Of a DNA stretch of 64,000 nt, positions 8,357-16,797 are shown in pieces. The stretch spans positions 992,001-1,056,000 of the forward strand of contig CAVZQP010000002.1 of NCBI GenBank assembly GCA_963777485.1, given 5' to 3'. A program made the position numbers and the translations under genes. Every line of letters begins with the position of its first letter. Position 1 is the first letter of the stretch. The stretch is from Bog-473 sp963777485. GTDB lineage: Bacteria > Actinomycetota > Acidimicrobiia > Acidimicrobiales > RAAP-2. The notes under the pieces are model-generated. The model saw only the letters and a list, made by a program, of their open reading frames with translations, was not told the DNA's origin and did not search any database.

Positions 8357-9067
8357 TCAGACGAGCGGCCAGGGGTAGGGGGGCCAGTCGCCGTCGTCGC
8401 TCATCTCGGGCAGGGCCCGCAGGCTGAGGAGCCAGGCGATGCGATCCCACGTGGCGGCCACCTCCGCCGGCTCGAGCAGGTCGCACAGTCGGGGCGACGG
8501 GCCGTCGTGAGCGAGGCGGCCGAGATCCTCCTGCACCTCGCGCTCGAGGGTGTTGCCGCCGAAGTCCCAGATCACCGTGCGCAGCTTGTCCTGCACGTTG
8601 AAGCAGAGGCCGTTGTCGATCGCCCAGAGGCGTTCCTCGGCCAACAGGACGTGGCCGCTCTTGCGGTCCGCGTTGTTCGCGACGACGTCGAACGCGCAGA
8701 CCTGCATGAGCGCGGGATGCCACTTCGGGTCGTCGCGCAGCGTGAAGTAGTGCGACGTGCCGTCCTCGTGCACGAAGCGCTGCACCGAGCCCGGACCGAA
8801 CGGCCCCTCGGGCCGTTGCACCGTCTCGGGGACCAGGTCCCACCCGAGTGCCTCGGAGAGCACGTAGGCCGCGACCTCGCGGCGGAACAGCCCGCCGGGG
8901 AAGTCCCAGAGCGGCCGCTCGCCCTTGTGGGGCTTGTAGACGGCGAGCAGCTCGTCGCCCCCGAGCCGGCAGGTGACGAGCAGGGTGGCATTGGAGCTGC
9001 CGGCGATGCGTCCGTGCACCTCCATCTCACCCACGGTGAGGACGTGCTCGACGGTGGCGTCGGACAC
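8357..9067 (-). CDS. SCO1664-family protein with PI-kinase/HipA-like fold
   Basis: A 236-residue cytoplasmic protein of a family restricted mainly to actinobacteria (TIGR03843 type). Kinase-like residues are visible: K45 in AVYKPHKGE, E64 in FRREVAAYVL, catalytic D127 with N131/N132 and D134 in FDVVANNADRKSGH, and metal-binding D151 in AIDNGLCF. This pattern resembles PI3/4-kinase or HipA-type phosphotransferases, so it may be an active kinase. The substrate is unknown. It is the last gene of a three-gene operon with DUF3090 (6-bp gap) and a histidine phosphatase. The trio is a recognised but functionally uncharacterised actinobacterial set, often near mshC. No mshC is visible here. Confidence 0.88.
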   Translation of the reverse strand: MSDATVEHVLTVGEMEVHGRIAGSSNATLLVTCRLGGDELLAVYKPHKGERPLWDFPGGLFRREVAAYVLSEALGWDLVPETVQRPEGPFGPGSVQRFVHEDGTSHYFTLRDDPKWHPALMQVCAFDVVANNADRKSGHVLLAEERLWAIDNGLCFNVQDKLRTVIWDFGGNTLEREVQEDLGRLAHDGPSPRLCDLLEPAEVAATWDRIAWLLSLRALPEMSDDGDWPPYPWPLV

Positions 9068-9073
9068 CGCAGC

Positions 9074-9607
9074 TCAGGTGGCCGGTGGACGGTGCCCGTT
9101 CGTACGCGGGCAGTCGTGGCCCGACGGGTCGAGGGGCAACGAACAGAGGGGGCAGGGGGGCCGTCCCGCCTCGACGAGACGGGTGGCGTGGATGGCGAAC
9201 GCGGCCGCCTGCTCACGCGACAGCGCGACGCGCAGCACGTGGGCGCCCTCGCCGAGCTCGTCCTCGTCGTCGTCCTCGTCGTCCTCTTCGCCCGAGCCGA
9301 GCTCCTCGAGGACGATGACGATGCGATCGAGCTCCTCGTCGTAGGAGACGCCGATGGTCCCGACGACCCACTCGTACTCCTCGGTGCCGTAGAACTCGAG
9401 GTCCTCGGGCAGGTGCCCGGGGCGGCCGAGCTCCTTGACGATGCGACCGAGGTAGCCCGACAGCACGGCGATCTGCTGCTTCTCCACCTTGACGGTGGTC
9501 TCGGTGAGACCCTGGCGGCAGTAGAAGAGGAACAGGCGGTTGCCGACCTCGCCGATGACGCCGATCGTGCAGAGGTCGGGCGCTTCGAAGTCGAGGTCCT
9601 CGCTCAT
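9074..9607 (-). CDS. DUF3090 family protein
   Basis: A 177-residue protein, the middle member of the actinobacterial trio. It begins with FEAPDLCTIGVIGEVGNRLFLFYCRQG, typical of the family, carries a very acidic Glu/Asp run near residues 100-115, and ends with a probable zinc site: CPLC, then HDC about ten residues on (residues roughly 152-168). The family has no established activity. Conservation of gene order beside a kinase-like and a phosphatase-like protein suggests a shared phospho-metabolite or phosphoprotein role. The gap to the upstream phosphatase gene is 13 bp. Confidence 0.9.
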   Translation of the reverse strand: MSEDLDFEAPDLCTIGVIGEVGNRLFLFYCRQGLTETTVKVEKQQIAVLSGYLGRIVKELGRPGHLPEDLEFYGTEEYEWVVGTIGVSYDEELDRIVIVLEELGSGEEDDEDDDEDELGEGAHVLRVALSREQAAAFAIHATRLVEAGRPPCPLCSLPLDPSGHDCPRTNGHRPPAT

Positions 9608-9620
9608 TGCGGCTCGCCCG

Positions 9621-10343
9621 TCACGACACGACCAGCTCTGCGAGCGCGCCGGTGTTGTTGGTGCACAGCACCATCGGGCCTCCCGCGGTGAAGAGGACGG
9701 CGGAAACCGAGCACGGCGACACGACGAGGCGCTGCATCAGGTCGAGGGGCATGCCCGCCGACGCGGCCAGGATCGCCTTGATGGTGTCGGCGTGGGAGAC
9801 CGCGACGACCGTCTCGCCGGGGTGCGCGGCGACGAGGTCGACCACTGCGTCCATGGCCCGGGCCGACATCTCGGAGAAGGACTCGCCACCGGGGAAGCGG
9901 AAGCCGCTCGGCCAACGCTGGACCTTCGGCCACTCCTTGTCGCGGTACAGGCGCGCCAGGGGCTTCTCCGTCCATTCCCCGACGTCGAGCTCCAGCAGCC
10001 CGGTCGCGGATCGCACGCGCAGGCCGAGGGCGCGGGCGATGGGCGCCGCCGTCTCCCGGGTGCGTTCGAGGGGCGACGCGTAGACCGCCGTCGGGGCCTT
10101 GGGGAGCGCCGCGATGCGCTCGGCCACGGCTGCGGCCTGGGCGCGGCCCTTCTCCGACAGGCTCAACCCCGGTGCCCGGCCCGGGAGCTTCTTACCCGTG
10201 GTGGGCGTCGTGCCGTGCCGCACGAAGAGCACGACCGTGCCCGGCGGAGCCTTGCGGCCGCGGCGCGTGGGCGGGCGGGGAGAAGTAGTTCGGGCTGCTG
10301 GCGGCACGAAAGCCCATCGTAGGCTCTGTGCCGTGGGGTCCAA
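9621..10343 (-). CDS. Histidine phosphatase, MSMEG_4193-type putative phosphomutase
   Basis: A histidine phosphatase superfamily protein. The phosphoacceptor motif is LFVRHGTT, the arginine/glutamate block is SPLERTRETA, and the second histidine is in VVAVSHADT. It is the first gene of the trio operon. The start is uncertain: the ATG at 10343 overlaps the first bases of the divergent glycosylase gene and adds about 35 basic residues not expected in the family. A GTG at 10307 or one near 10232 (just before LFVRHG) would be more usual. With its neighbours it forms a kinase/phosphatase pairing whose target is unknown. Confidence 0.85.
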   Translation of the reverse strand: MDPTAQSLRWAFVPPAARTTSPRPPTRRGRKAPPGTVVLFVRHGTTPTTGKKLPGRAPGLSLSEKGRAQAAAVAERIAALPKAPTAVYASPLERTRETAAPIARALGLRVRSATGLLELDVGEWTEKPLARLYRDKEWPKVQRWPSGFRFPGGESFSEMSARAMDAVVDLVAAHPGETVVAVSHADTIKAILAASAGMPLDLMQRLVVSPCSVSAVLFTAGGPMVLCTNNTGALAELVVS

Positions 10344-11058
10344 CCAGGGCGCGAAGGACTCGTTGGCCGCGGTGCAACGGGACGTGACGGCCTGTCGCCG
10401 CTGTCCGCGTCTCGTGGCCTGGCGGGAAGAGGTCGCACGGACAGGGCGGGCGTCCTATGCCGGCCAGACGTACTGGGGCCGTGGTGTGCCGGGCTTCGGC
10501 GACCCGCACGCGGCGCTCGTCATCGTCGGCCTGGCGCCGGCGGCGCACGGGGCCAACCGGACAGGCCGCATGTTCACAGGTGACCGCTCGGGCGACTGGC
10601 TCTTCGCGGCGCTCCACCGAGCCGGCTTCTCGTCCCAGTCGACGAGCACTGCGGCCGACGACGGACTCACGCTGCGCGACGCGTACATCACCGCCACCGT
10701 CCACTGCGCCCCGCCGGCGAACAAGCCCCGGCCCGACGAGCGCGCCAACTGCGCGTCCTACCTGGCCCGCGAGCTCGCACTGTTGGACCGTGCCGCAGTG
10801 GTTGTCGCGCTCGGGCAGTTCGCCTGGCAGGCGCTGGCCGCGTCCTACGAGCTGCGACCGCGCCCGGCCTTCGGACACCTGGCGGAGGCGCCGCTCCCGG
10901 GCGGGCTCGTGCTGCTCGGCTCGTACCACCCGAGCCAGCAGAACACCTTCACCGGCACGCTGACCGAGCCGATGTTCGACGCGGTGTTCACCCGGGCACG
11001 CGAGGTGATGGCGGAGGGCCGGCCGTCCCGGCCGGCGAATTCGAAGGCCCACCGGTAA
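10333..11058 (+). CDS. Uracil-DNA glycosylase, family 5 (UdgB)
   Basis: About 241 residues from a GTG start. Family 5 enzymes remove uracil, hypoxanthine and related bases from DNA and carry a [4Fe-4S] cluster. The active-site motif GLAPAAHGANRTGRMFTGD has the A/G in place of the family 1 Asp. The second motif is GSYHPSQQNTF. Cluster cysteines are visible in CRRCP near the N terminus and as single cysteines in the central region (HCAPP, RANC). I reject the upstream ATG at 10099 because it lies inside the divergent phosphatase gene. Divergent transcription leaves almost no room for separate promoters, hinting at a leaderless mRNA. Confidence 0.88.
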   Translation: MGSNQGAKDSLAAVQRDVTACRRCPRLVAWREEVARTGRASYAGQTYWGRGVPGFGDPHAALVIVGLAPAAHGANRTGRMFTGDRSGDWLFAALHRAGFSSQSTSTAADDGLTLRDAYITATVHCAPPANKPRPDERANCASYLARELALLDRAAVVVALGQFAWQALAASYELRPRPAFGHLAEAPLPGGLVLLGSYHPSQQNTFTGTLTEPMFDAVFTRAREVMAEGRPSRPANSKAHR

Positions 11059-11123
11059 CCCGCGACGCTGCGGAGGGCGACCGGGCGAGCGGCTACCGTC
11101 TCGGCCACATCCGGAGGGAAGGC

Positions 11124-12599
11124 GTGAGCGAGCACACCGAGCAGACCGAGCACATCGAGCACATCGACGTGGAGCCGTGCGGGGCGGCGGAGATCGGCAG
11201 CTGGGACGTGACGACCGACGTGGTCGTGGTCGGCTTCGGCGCGGCCGGTTCGGCGGCCGCATTCTCCGCGGCGGAGGCCGGGGCCGAGGTGCTGGTCATA
11301 GAGCGCACCGGCGGCCCGGGCGGGGCGGCGGCGCTCGCCGAAGGCATCGTGTACCTGGGTGGGGGGACGCCGATTCAGACCGCGTGCGGCTTCGAGGACA
11401 GCCTCGACGACATGTACCGCTACATGATGGCTGCCTGCGGGCCCGATCCGGACGAGGCCAAGATCGCGCGCTACTGCGCCGAGAGCCTCGGCCATTTCGA
11501 CTGGCTCGAGGCGCGGGGCGTCCCCTTCGACCCGACATTCTGCGCCGAGACGTCCATGGCGCCGGACGGCACCGAGGGCCTCGTCTACTCGGGGGGCGAG
11601 GACGCGTACCCCTTCAACGAGATCGCCCGGCCGGCACCGCGGGGCCACCTGGCGAAGACGAAGCGCTCGACCGGCTGGCTGCTCATGCAACACCTGGCGG
11701 CGGCGGCCACCGCGGCGGGTGCGGCGGTATCGGCGGACACCCGCGTCGACCGCCTCGTCGTCGAGAACGAACGCGTCGTGGGCGTCCAGGCGCAGCGCTT
11801 CGGCGAGACGGTGTCGGTGAAGGCACGCCGCGGTGTGGTGCTGACCGCCGGCGGCTTCATCTTCAACGACGACATGCTGCGACAACACTGCCCGCCTCTC
11901 GCGCGCGGCACCTTCAAGGTGGGCACAGAGGGTGACGACGGGCGCGCCATCCGCATGGCGCAGGCGATCGGGGCCTCGGTCCGCAACATGTACGCGGGCG
12001 AGGTCTCGCTCCCGATCACGCCGCCGCGCACCTTGATCCACGGCATCCTCGTCAACGGCCAGGGCCAGCGTTTCATCAACGAGGACACGTACATGGGACG
12101 GGTCGGCCAGTCCGCTCTCTACGAGCAGGACGGCGAGGTCTACCTGCTGGTGGACGAAGCGTCGTACGAGGTGAACTGGATGGGCCTGGCTGCGACATGG
12201 GTCTGCGAGACGCCCGCACAGCTCGAATCAGAGATGGGCCTGCCCGCCGGCTCGCTCCGCTCGACGCTGGACCTCTACAACGAGCACGCGGCGCGGGGCG
12301 AGGACCCGCTGTTCCACAAGGGCGCGGCGTGGGTGCGCCCGCTCGTGCCGCCGATCGGCGCGTTCGACCTACGCATCGGGCCTGCGCCCTACGCGCCCTT
12401 CACCCTCGGTGGGCTCGAGACGACGGTCGACGGCGCGGTGCTCGACGTGAGCGGCCGGGCCATTCCCGGACTGTTCGCAGCAGGCCGCACCACCGCCGGC
12501 GTGTGCTCGTTCGGGTACGCCAGCGGGCTGTCGATCGGCGACAGCACGATGTTCGGGCGTTTCGCGGGCGCCGGCGCGGCGGCGACCTCCGGCCAGTAG
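11124..12599 (+). CDS. FAD-dependent oxidoreductase, fumarate reductase/ketosteroid dehydrogenase type
   Basis: A 491-residue flavoprotein of the FAD-binding_2 family. The Rossmann fingerprint VVVGFGAAGSAAA begins near residue 33 and is followed by the acidic end VIERT. The C-terminal FAD contact appears as GLFAAGRTTAGVCSFGYASG. Relatives include 3-ketosteroid delta-1-dehydrogenase and fumarate reductase-like enzymes of steroid or aromatic catabolism. The substrate is not evident here. The GTG start has GGAGG 7 nt upstream. It converges with the PfpI gene 4 bp away and does not share an operon with other catabolic genes. Confidence 0.85.
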   Translation: MSEHTEQTEHIEHIDVEPCGAAEIGSWDVTTDVVVVGFGAAGSAAAFSAAEAGAEVLVIERTGGPGGAAALAEGIVYLGGGTPIQTACGFEDSLDDMYRYMMAACGPDPDEAKIARYCAESLGHFDWLEARGVPFDPTFCAETSMAPDGTEGLVYSGGEDAYPFNEIARPAPRGHLAKTKRSTGWLLMQHLAAAATAAGAAVSADTRVDRLVVENERVVGVQAQRFGETVSVKARRGVVLTAGGFIFNDDMLRQHCPPLARGTFKVGTEGDDGRAIRMAQAIGASVRNMYAGEVSLPITPPRTLIHGILVNGQGQRFINEDTYMGRVGQSALYEQDGEVYLLVDEASYEVNWMGLAATWVCETPAQLESEMGLPAGSLRSTLDLYNEHAARGEDPLFHKGAAWVRPLVPPIGAFDLRIGPAPYAPFTLGGLETTVDGAVLDVSGRAIPGLFAAGRTTAGVCSFGYASGLSIGDSTMFGRFAGAGAAATSGQ

Positions 12600-12603
12600 G
12601 GCC

Positions 12604-13260
12604 TCACGACCGCAACGCGGCGTACTCGATGACACGGGTCATCACGGTGTCGTCGGACTTGTGGACGGCTCCGCTGTCGAACGGGGGCTGCGGGTCGTAC
12701 TCGATCATGAGCTGCGCCGCCTGCCCCGCCGTGCGGTCGACGAGCAGCTCGACGAGCCGCAGCGCCATGTCGATGCCGCTCGAGACACCCGCGGCGGTGA
12801 TGATGCGGCGGTCCAGGTGCTCGATGACGCGGGTGGCGCTCGGTTCTGCGCCGTGCGCAGCGAGCTCCCGGTAGCAGGACCAGTGCGTCGTGGCCCGAAG
12901 GCCGTCGAGGAGCCCGGCGGCGCCCAGCACGATCGATCCCGTGCACACCGACGTGGTGAAGCGGGTGCCGGTGTGGGCCCGGCGGACCCAGTCGAGGACC
13001 CGCTCGTCGTGCTCGAGCGGCCGGGTGCCGACGCCGCCGGGGAACACGATGACGTCGGGCTCGGGCAGCTCCTCGAACGTGGCGTCGCTTCGGAGTCCGA
13101 GCATGGCGTTCTCGGTGCGGACCTCGCCCACGGCGTGCCCGACGAAGGTGATGTCGAAGGTCGGGATCCGTTGGAGGACCTCGTAGGGCCCGATGGCGTC
13201 GAGCGCGGTCATGCGGTCGAAGACGGGGATCGCGATCCGGATGCGGTCGGGGTCGGTCAT
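12604..13260 (-). CDS. DJ-1/PfpI family protein, isonitrile hydratase-like
   Basis: A 218-residue class I glutamine amidotransferase-like protein. The nucleophile elbow is TSVCTGSIVLGAAGLL and is followed by RATTHW, a combination seen in isonitrile hydratases. The N-terminal acidic residue of the active site lies in DAIGPYEVL. Isonitrile hydration is a plausible reaction but other DJ-1 activities cannot be excluded. The ATG overlaps the stop of the GlxA-type regulator by 4 bp, so the two are translationally coupled and the regulator may control its partner. Confidence 0.85.
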   Translation of the reverse strand: MTDPDRIRIAIPVFDRMTALDAIGPYEVLQRIPTFDITFVGHAVGEVRTENAMLGLRSDATFEELPEPDVIVFPGGVGTRPLEHDERVLDWVRRAHTGTRFTTSVCTGSIVLGAAGLLDGLRATTHWSCYRELAAHGAEPSATRVIEHLDRRIITAAGVSSGIDMALRLVELLVDRTAGQAAQLMIEYDPQPPFDSGAVHKSDDTVMTRVIEYAALRS

Positions 13261-14258
13261 GCCGAGTTCCTTTCGGCCGGGGCGGTGCGGAACCGCCGGC
13301 GGTAGCCGTCAGGGGAGACGGCCAGATGGCGCTGGAAGACGCGCCGGAGCGTTTCGGCGCTGCCCAGGCCGCAGCGCACGGCCACGACGTCGAGGGTGTC
13401 GCCCGTCGTCTCGAGCTCGCGCCGGGCCGCCTCGACCCGGGTGCGCTCGACGAAGCGGCTCGGGCTCTCACCCACTTCCGCGGTGAACACACGCGTGAAG
13501 TGGCGGACGCTCATCGCGGCGGCCGCCGCCAGGGCGGGCAGGCGGTGGTCGCCGCCCGGCGCGGCTTCGACGAGGTCCTGCACGGCGCGCACGGTCGAGC
13601 GCTCGGCGCGGGGCACCCACACGGGCGAGGCGAACTGCGTCTGCCCGCCCGGGCGATGCAGGAACATGACCAGCCAGCGGGCGATGGTCTGCGCGACGTC
13701 GACGCCGAGGTCGTCGGAGACCATGGCCAAGGAGAGGTCGATGCCGGCGGTGACGCCCGCGCTCGACCAGATCTTCCCGTCGCGGATGTAGATGGGATCG
13801 GGGTCGACGGTGAGGTCCGGGTGCGTCTCGCGCAGCTCCTGCGCCCGGGCCCAGTGCGTCGTCACCCGGCGTCCGCCGAGGAGCCCGGCCGCGGCGCCGA
13901 GGAACGCGCCCGAGCACACCGTGGCCACGCGCCGGCAGCGCGGTGCGGTGGCGCGGATCCAGGCGACGAGCGTCTCGTCAGCCGCGGCGGCGTTGGCGCC
14001 GCTCCCGCCGGCCAGCACGAGCGTGTCGATGCGCTCGTCGTCGTCCCCGAGCAGCTCGGTGCCGAGACGCAGCCCGCTCTCGGCGCGCACGGTGCCACCG
14101 GCTCTCGAGGCCAGAGTGACCCGGTACCCACCGGCACGGCGCAGGGACGAGGCGGCCCGGCCGGCGCCGGCGAAGACCTCGTGCGGGCCGACCGCATCGA
14201 GGGGCTGGACCCCGTCGTAGGCGACGATCACGACGTGGCGCTCCCTCATGGGCACCAC
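13257..14258 (-). CDS. GlxA family transcriptional regulator (DJ-1-like + AraC HTH)
   Basis: A 333-residue regulator. Residues about 5-185 form a DJ-1/PfpI-like sensor domain with the elbow VATVCSGAFLGAAAGLLGG. Residues about 225-325 form an AraC/XylS double helix-turn-helix (AAAMSVRHFTRVFTAEVGES and CGLGSAETLRRVFQRH). The sensor domain normally binds a ligand and is not catalytic. The gene leads a two-gene unit with the isonitrile hydratase-like protein that shares its sensor fold, suggesting duplication of enzyme into sensor. The 140 bp upstream to the thioesterase gene holds the promoter. I saw no clear operator in it. Confidence 0.9.
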   Translation of the reverse strand: MVPMRERHVVIVAYDGVQPLDAVGPHEVFAGAGRAASSLRRAGGYRVTLASRAGGTVRAESGLRLGTELLGDDDERIDTLVLAGGSGANAAAADETLVAWIRATAPRCRRVATVCSGAFLGAAAGLLGGRRVTTHWARAQELRETHPDLTVDPDPIYIRDGKIWSSAGVTAGIDLSLAMVSDDLGVDVAQTIARWLVMFLHRPGGQTQFASPVWVPRAERSTVRAVQDLVEAAPGGDHRLPALAAAAAMSVRHFTRVFTAEVGESPSRFVERTRVEAARRELETTGDTLDVVAVRCGLGSAETLRRVFQRHLAVSPDGYRRRFRTAPAERNSA

Positions 14259-14398
14259 TCTGAAGGCGCCGGGTCATGGCGTCAATGACGTGGTTCCCAC
14301 AAATTCGGCCAAGGGCGGGGCTCTTCCGGGCCCGTGCCGGCGGAGAACTGCAGAAAGGCAGGCCGCAGACGCCCGAAGGCCGCGTGCCCCCGGGCGGT

Positions 14399-14785
14399 TC
14401 AGCCGCCCCGAGTGCGCCTCGTGCCCCGGGCCCGCACCCACGCCAGCAGGTCACCGCCACCACCCCGGCGGACCGTCCCGGTAAAGATGTCCTCGCGCTC
14501 CGTCGAGGCCTCGCGGGTCACCTCGGCCAACAGCTCGTCGCCGATGGCCGCCGGCTGCAGGTACTCCACCAGGACCGACGAGATGATCCCCGAGTGCGTC
14601 TCGTCGTTCGCCGCGGCCGCGACGGCCGCTCCGCAGACCGCGTAGAACACTGCGCCGTGCACCGTGCCGTGCGGGTTGGCGTGGCGTTCGTCGGTCTGCA
14701 ACGTCGCCACCGTGTGGCCCGCATCGCGCCGTGCGACCTCGATGCCGAGCAGCGCGGCGAACGCGTCGGGTCCCGGTCCGGTCAT
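14399..14785 (-). CDS. PaaI-type hotdog thioesterase
   Basis: A 128-residue single hotdog domain. The PaaI active-site pattern is HANPHGTVHGAVFYAVCGAA, with the conserved His-Gly-Gly/Ala turn, followed by VLVEYLQPAAIGDEL. PaaI-like enzymes hydrolyse aromatic or medium acyl-CoA thioesters and keep CoA available. It is followed upstream on the same strand by the FrhB-like gene, which ends 22 bp away in tandem, so the two could be separately or jointly transcribed. Confidence 0.85.
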   Translation of the reverse strand: MTGPGPDAFAALLGIEVARRDAGHTVATLQTDERHANPHGTVHGAVFYAVCGAAVAAAANDETHSGIISSVLVEYLQPAAIGDELLAEVTREASTEREDIFTGTVRRGGGGDLLAWVRARGTRRTRGG

Positions 14786-14807
14786 GCGCAGCGGCCCCCG
14801 TGACCCG

Positions 14808-15941
14808 TCAGGAGGCGGGTGCCGCGGCGGGCAGGCGGCCCGGCATGGGCACCGCGGTGGCCGGCCAGCGCTTCCGGCTGGCCCGGCTCAGCTTGTTCAG
14901 CAGCGTCACCGCACCCGGGTCGTCCTCGATCGGCCGCGTCTCGATGACCCCCGCGGCCTCCATCTCGTTGAAGAGCTCCTCACCCTTCTCGGTCCGCAAC
15001 AAGGTGAGGGTCCAGTCGCCGAACGCGCCGATGCCCCCGGTCGAGATGTCGGCGTGCTCGGCGGCGAAGTCCGGGCAGCTCTTGCAGCCCTCGCGGGTCC
15101 AGGCGTGCGCCTCCTTGAGCGGGATCTCGTGATAGCTGCCGTCGCGCATCCACACCTGGAACACGCCCTTGATGTTCATCTTGGCGATGTCGGCCCGCGC
15201 CAGCCCGTACTTCGCCTCGAAGAGCTCGGGGAAGATGGCGTCGTCGAAGGTCTTGGAGCACAACAGCCCGATCGAGAGCGTGAAGCGCCGGGCGATCTTT
15301 CCGGCCTTGCGGGCTGTCATGACCGGGGGCGCCGAGGCCTGGCACCCCATGCCGACCAGGGCGATCCGCTCGGCTCCGCCCGCGATGGCGTCGGAATAGG
15401 CCAGTGGGTTGGCCGAGTACGTGTAGCGCGACCCGGCCGTGCCGAGGACGTCCTCCTTGGTGCGGGCCACGCGGGGCACCGCCTTCCAGGTCGAGCCGTC
15501 GCCCTCGAGGCCCGAGACCAATGCGGCGTCGATGAGCTCGTGCTCGAAGGCCCAGATCAGCAACGCCGAGACCAGCCCGCCGTCCTGTCCCGTTTCCCGG
15601 ATGCCCGGGTCCGTGGCCCGGGCGAGGACGGTGCGCCGGGCGATGCCCGCCACCTCCTCGTCGGTGCGCGGCCGCCCGAAGAGGTGGGTCTCGATTTCGG
15701 GCTCCCAGGTGCGGAAGCGCGGACACGCCCGTGTGCACAGGGTGCAGCCCTTGAGACCGTGGGTGCAGTTGTCGGGGCCCCCGTCGGCGTCAACGTGGAA
15801 GGGCCTGTAATTGCCCTCGGTGTCGTCGTAACCGAGGACGTCGTAGGGGCACGCGATGACACAGGCCGAGCAACCGGTGCACAGCCCGGACGTCACGACC
15901 TCGGTGAACAGCTCCGCCCACTGTGGCTTCTCTGGTGGCAC
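14808..15941 (-). CDS. FrhB-like Fe-S flavoprotein (coenzyme F420 hydrogenase/dehydrogenase beta family)
   Basis: About 377 residues. The N terminus has ferredoxin-type clusters: CTGCSACVIACPYDV (Cx2Cx2Cx3CP) and, after a 50-residue insert, CTLCTRACP. The remaining body is the FrhB fold, with GTAGSRYTY, GMGCQASAP and a further cysteine pair in CKSCPDF. Relatives oxidise or reduce F420 or serve as electron adaptors. I start at the GTG giving VPPEKPQWAEL. The longer ATG frame at 16040 runs into the divergent Fpg/Nei gene. No hydrogenase or formate dehydrogenase subunit is adjacent, so the electron partner is unknown. Confidence 0.85.
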   Translation of the reverse strand: MPPEKPQWAELFTEVVTSGLCTGCSACVIACPYDVLGYDDTEGNYRPFHVDADGGPDNCTHGLKGCTLCTRACPRFRTWEPEIETHLFGRPRTDEEVAGIARRTVLARATDPGIRETGQDGGLVSALLIWAFEHELIDAALVSGLEGDGSTWKAVPRVARTKEDVLGTAGSRYTYSANPLAYSDAIAGGAERIALVGMGCQASAPPVMTARKAGKIARRFTLSIGLLCSKTFDDAIFPELFEAKYGLARADIAKMNIKGVFQVWMRDGSYHEIPLKEAHAWTREGCKSCPDFAAEHADISTGGIGAFGDWTLTLLRTEKGEELFNEMEAAGVIETRPIEDDPGAVTLLNKLSRASRKRWPATAVPMPGRLPAAAPAS

Positions 15942-15988
15942 GCGCCCACCATATTCGGCCTGCACCCGGGGTCGGATACCTTGCGCCC

Positions 15989-16783
15989 GTGCCCGAGATC
16001 CTCGAAGTCGAGCGCTACCGGGCCCTGGCCGAGAAAGCACTGCACCGCCCGGTGGCCAAGGTCTGGATGGTCGACGCCCGCTACGGACGTGGGGGGACGA
16101 CGCCCACCCGGCTCCGGGCCGCGCTGAAAGGGCGCCAATTCACCTTGGCCAGGCGCCGGGGCAAGCTGATGCTGCTCGACACCGACGGCGGACCGACGCT
16201 CGGCGTGCGCTTCGGCATGACGGGCGGGCTGGTCGTCGACGGCCAACAGGCGCTCGACCGTCTGCGCTACGGGCCGGGTGTCTTCAACGACAAGTGGGTT
16301 CGGGCCCGGGTGCAGTTCATCGACGGGGGAGTGCTCCAGCTGCACGACCCGCGGCGATTCGGTTCGCTCGAGCTCGCGCCCGACGAGAACCGGCTCGGGC
16401 CGGACGCACTCACCGCCACGCTCGCCGACGTGCGCACGGCGTTGGGAACGTCGACGCGCGGAGGCCCGGTCGCCCCGCTCAAGGCGCGGCTGATGGACCA
16501 GGAGCGCCTCGCCGGCGTGGGCAACCTGCTGGCCGACGAGATCCTGTGGCGCGCCGGGTTCGACCCGGGCCGGCGCACCCCGCTCGACGACGACGAGCTG
16601 CGTGCGTTGCACAAGGCGCTGCGCTCGACCCTGCGTCTCCTGGACCGCCGTGGGGGGTCGCACATGGGCGACCTGATGGAGGAGCGCCAACCGGGGGGGC
16701 ACTGTCCTCGTGACGGCGCGGAGCTGCGGCACGCACAGGTCGGTGGCCGCACGACCTACTGGTGCGCAGAGCACCAGCATTGA
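15989..16783 (+). CDS. Fpg/Nei family DNA glycosylase
   Basis: A 264-residue base-excision repair glycosylase/AP lyase. It starts MPEILEVE, so Pro2 and Glu3 needed for catalysis are present once the GTG at 15989 is used. Further motifs are VRFGMTGGL, LHDPRRFGSLEL and the helix-two-turn-helix LAGVGNLLADEILWRAG. The C-terminal zinc element is unusual: instead of CxxC and CxxC it has CPRD and CAEH, so ligands could be C, D, C and H. A TACCTT hexamer 6 nt before the GTG and the lack of a ribosome site suggest a leaderless transcript. Confidence 0.9.
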   Translation: MPEILEVERYRALAEKALHRPVAKVWMVDARYGRGGTTPTRLRAALKGRQFTLARRRGKLMLLDTDGGPTLGVRFGMTGGLVVDGQQALDRLRYGPGVFNDKWVRARVQFIDGGVLQLHDPRRFGSLELAPDENRLGPDALTATLADVRTALGTSTRGGPVAPLKARLMDQERLAGVGNLLADEILWRAGFDPGRRTPLDDDELRALHKALRSTLRLLDRRGGSHMGDLMEERQPGGHCPRDGAELRHAQVGGRTTYWCAEHQH

Positions 16784-16797
16784 GGGAGCCTGAGCCG

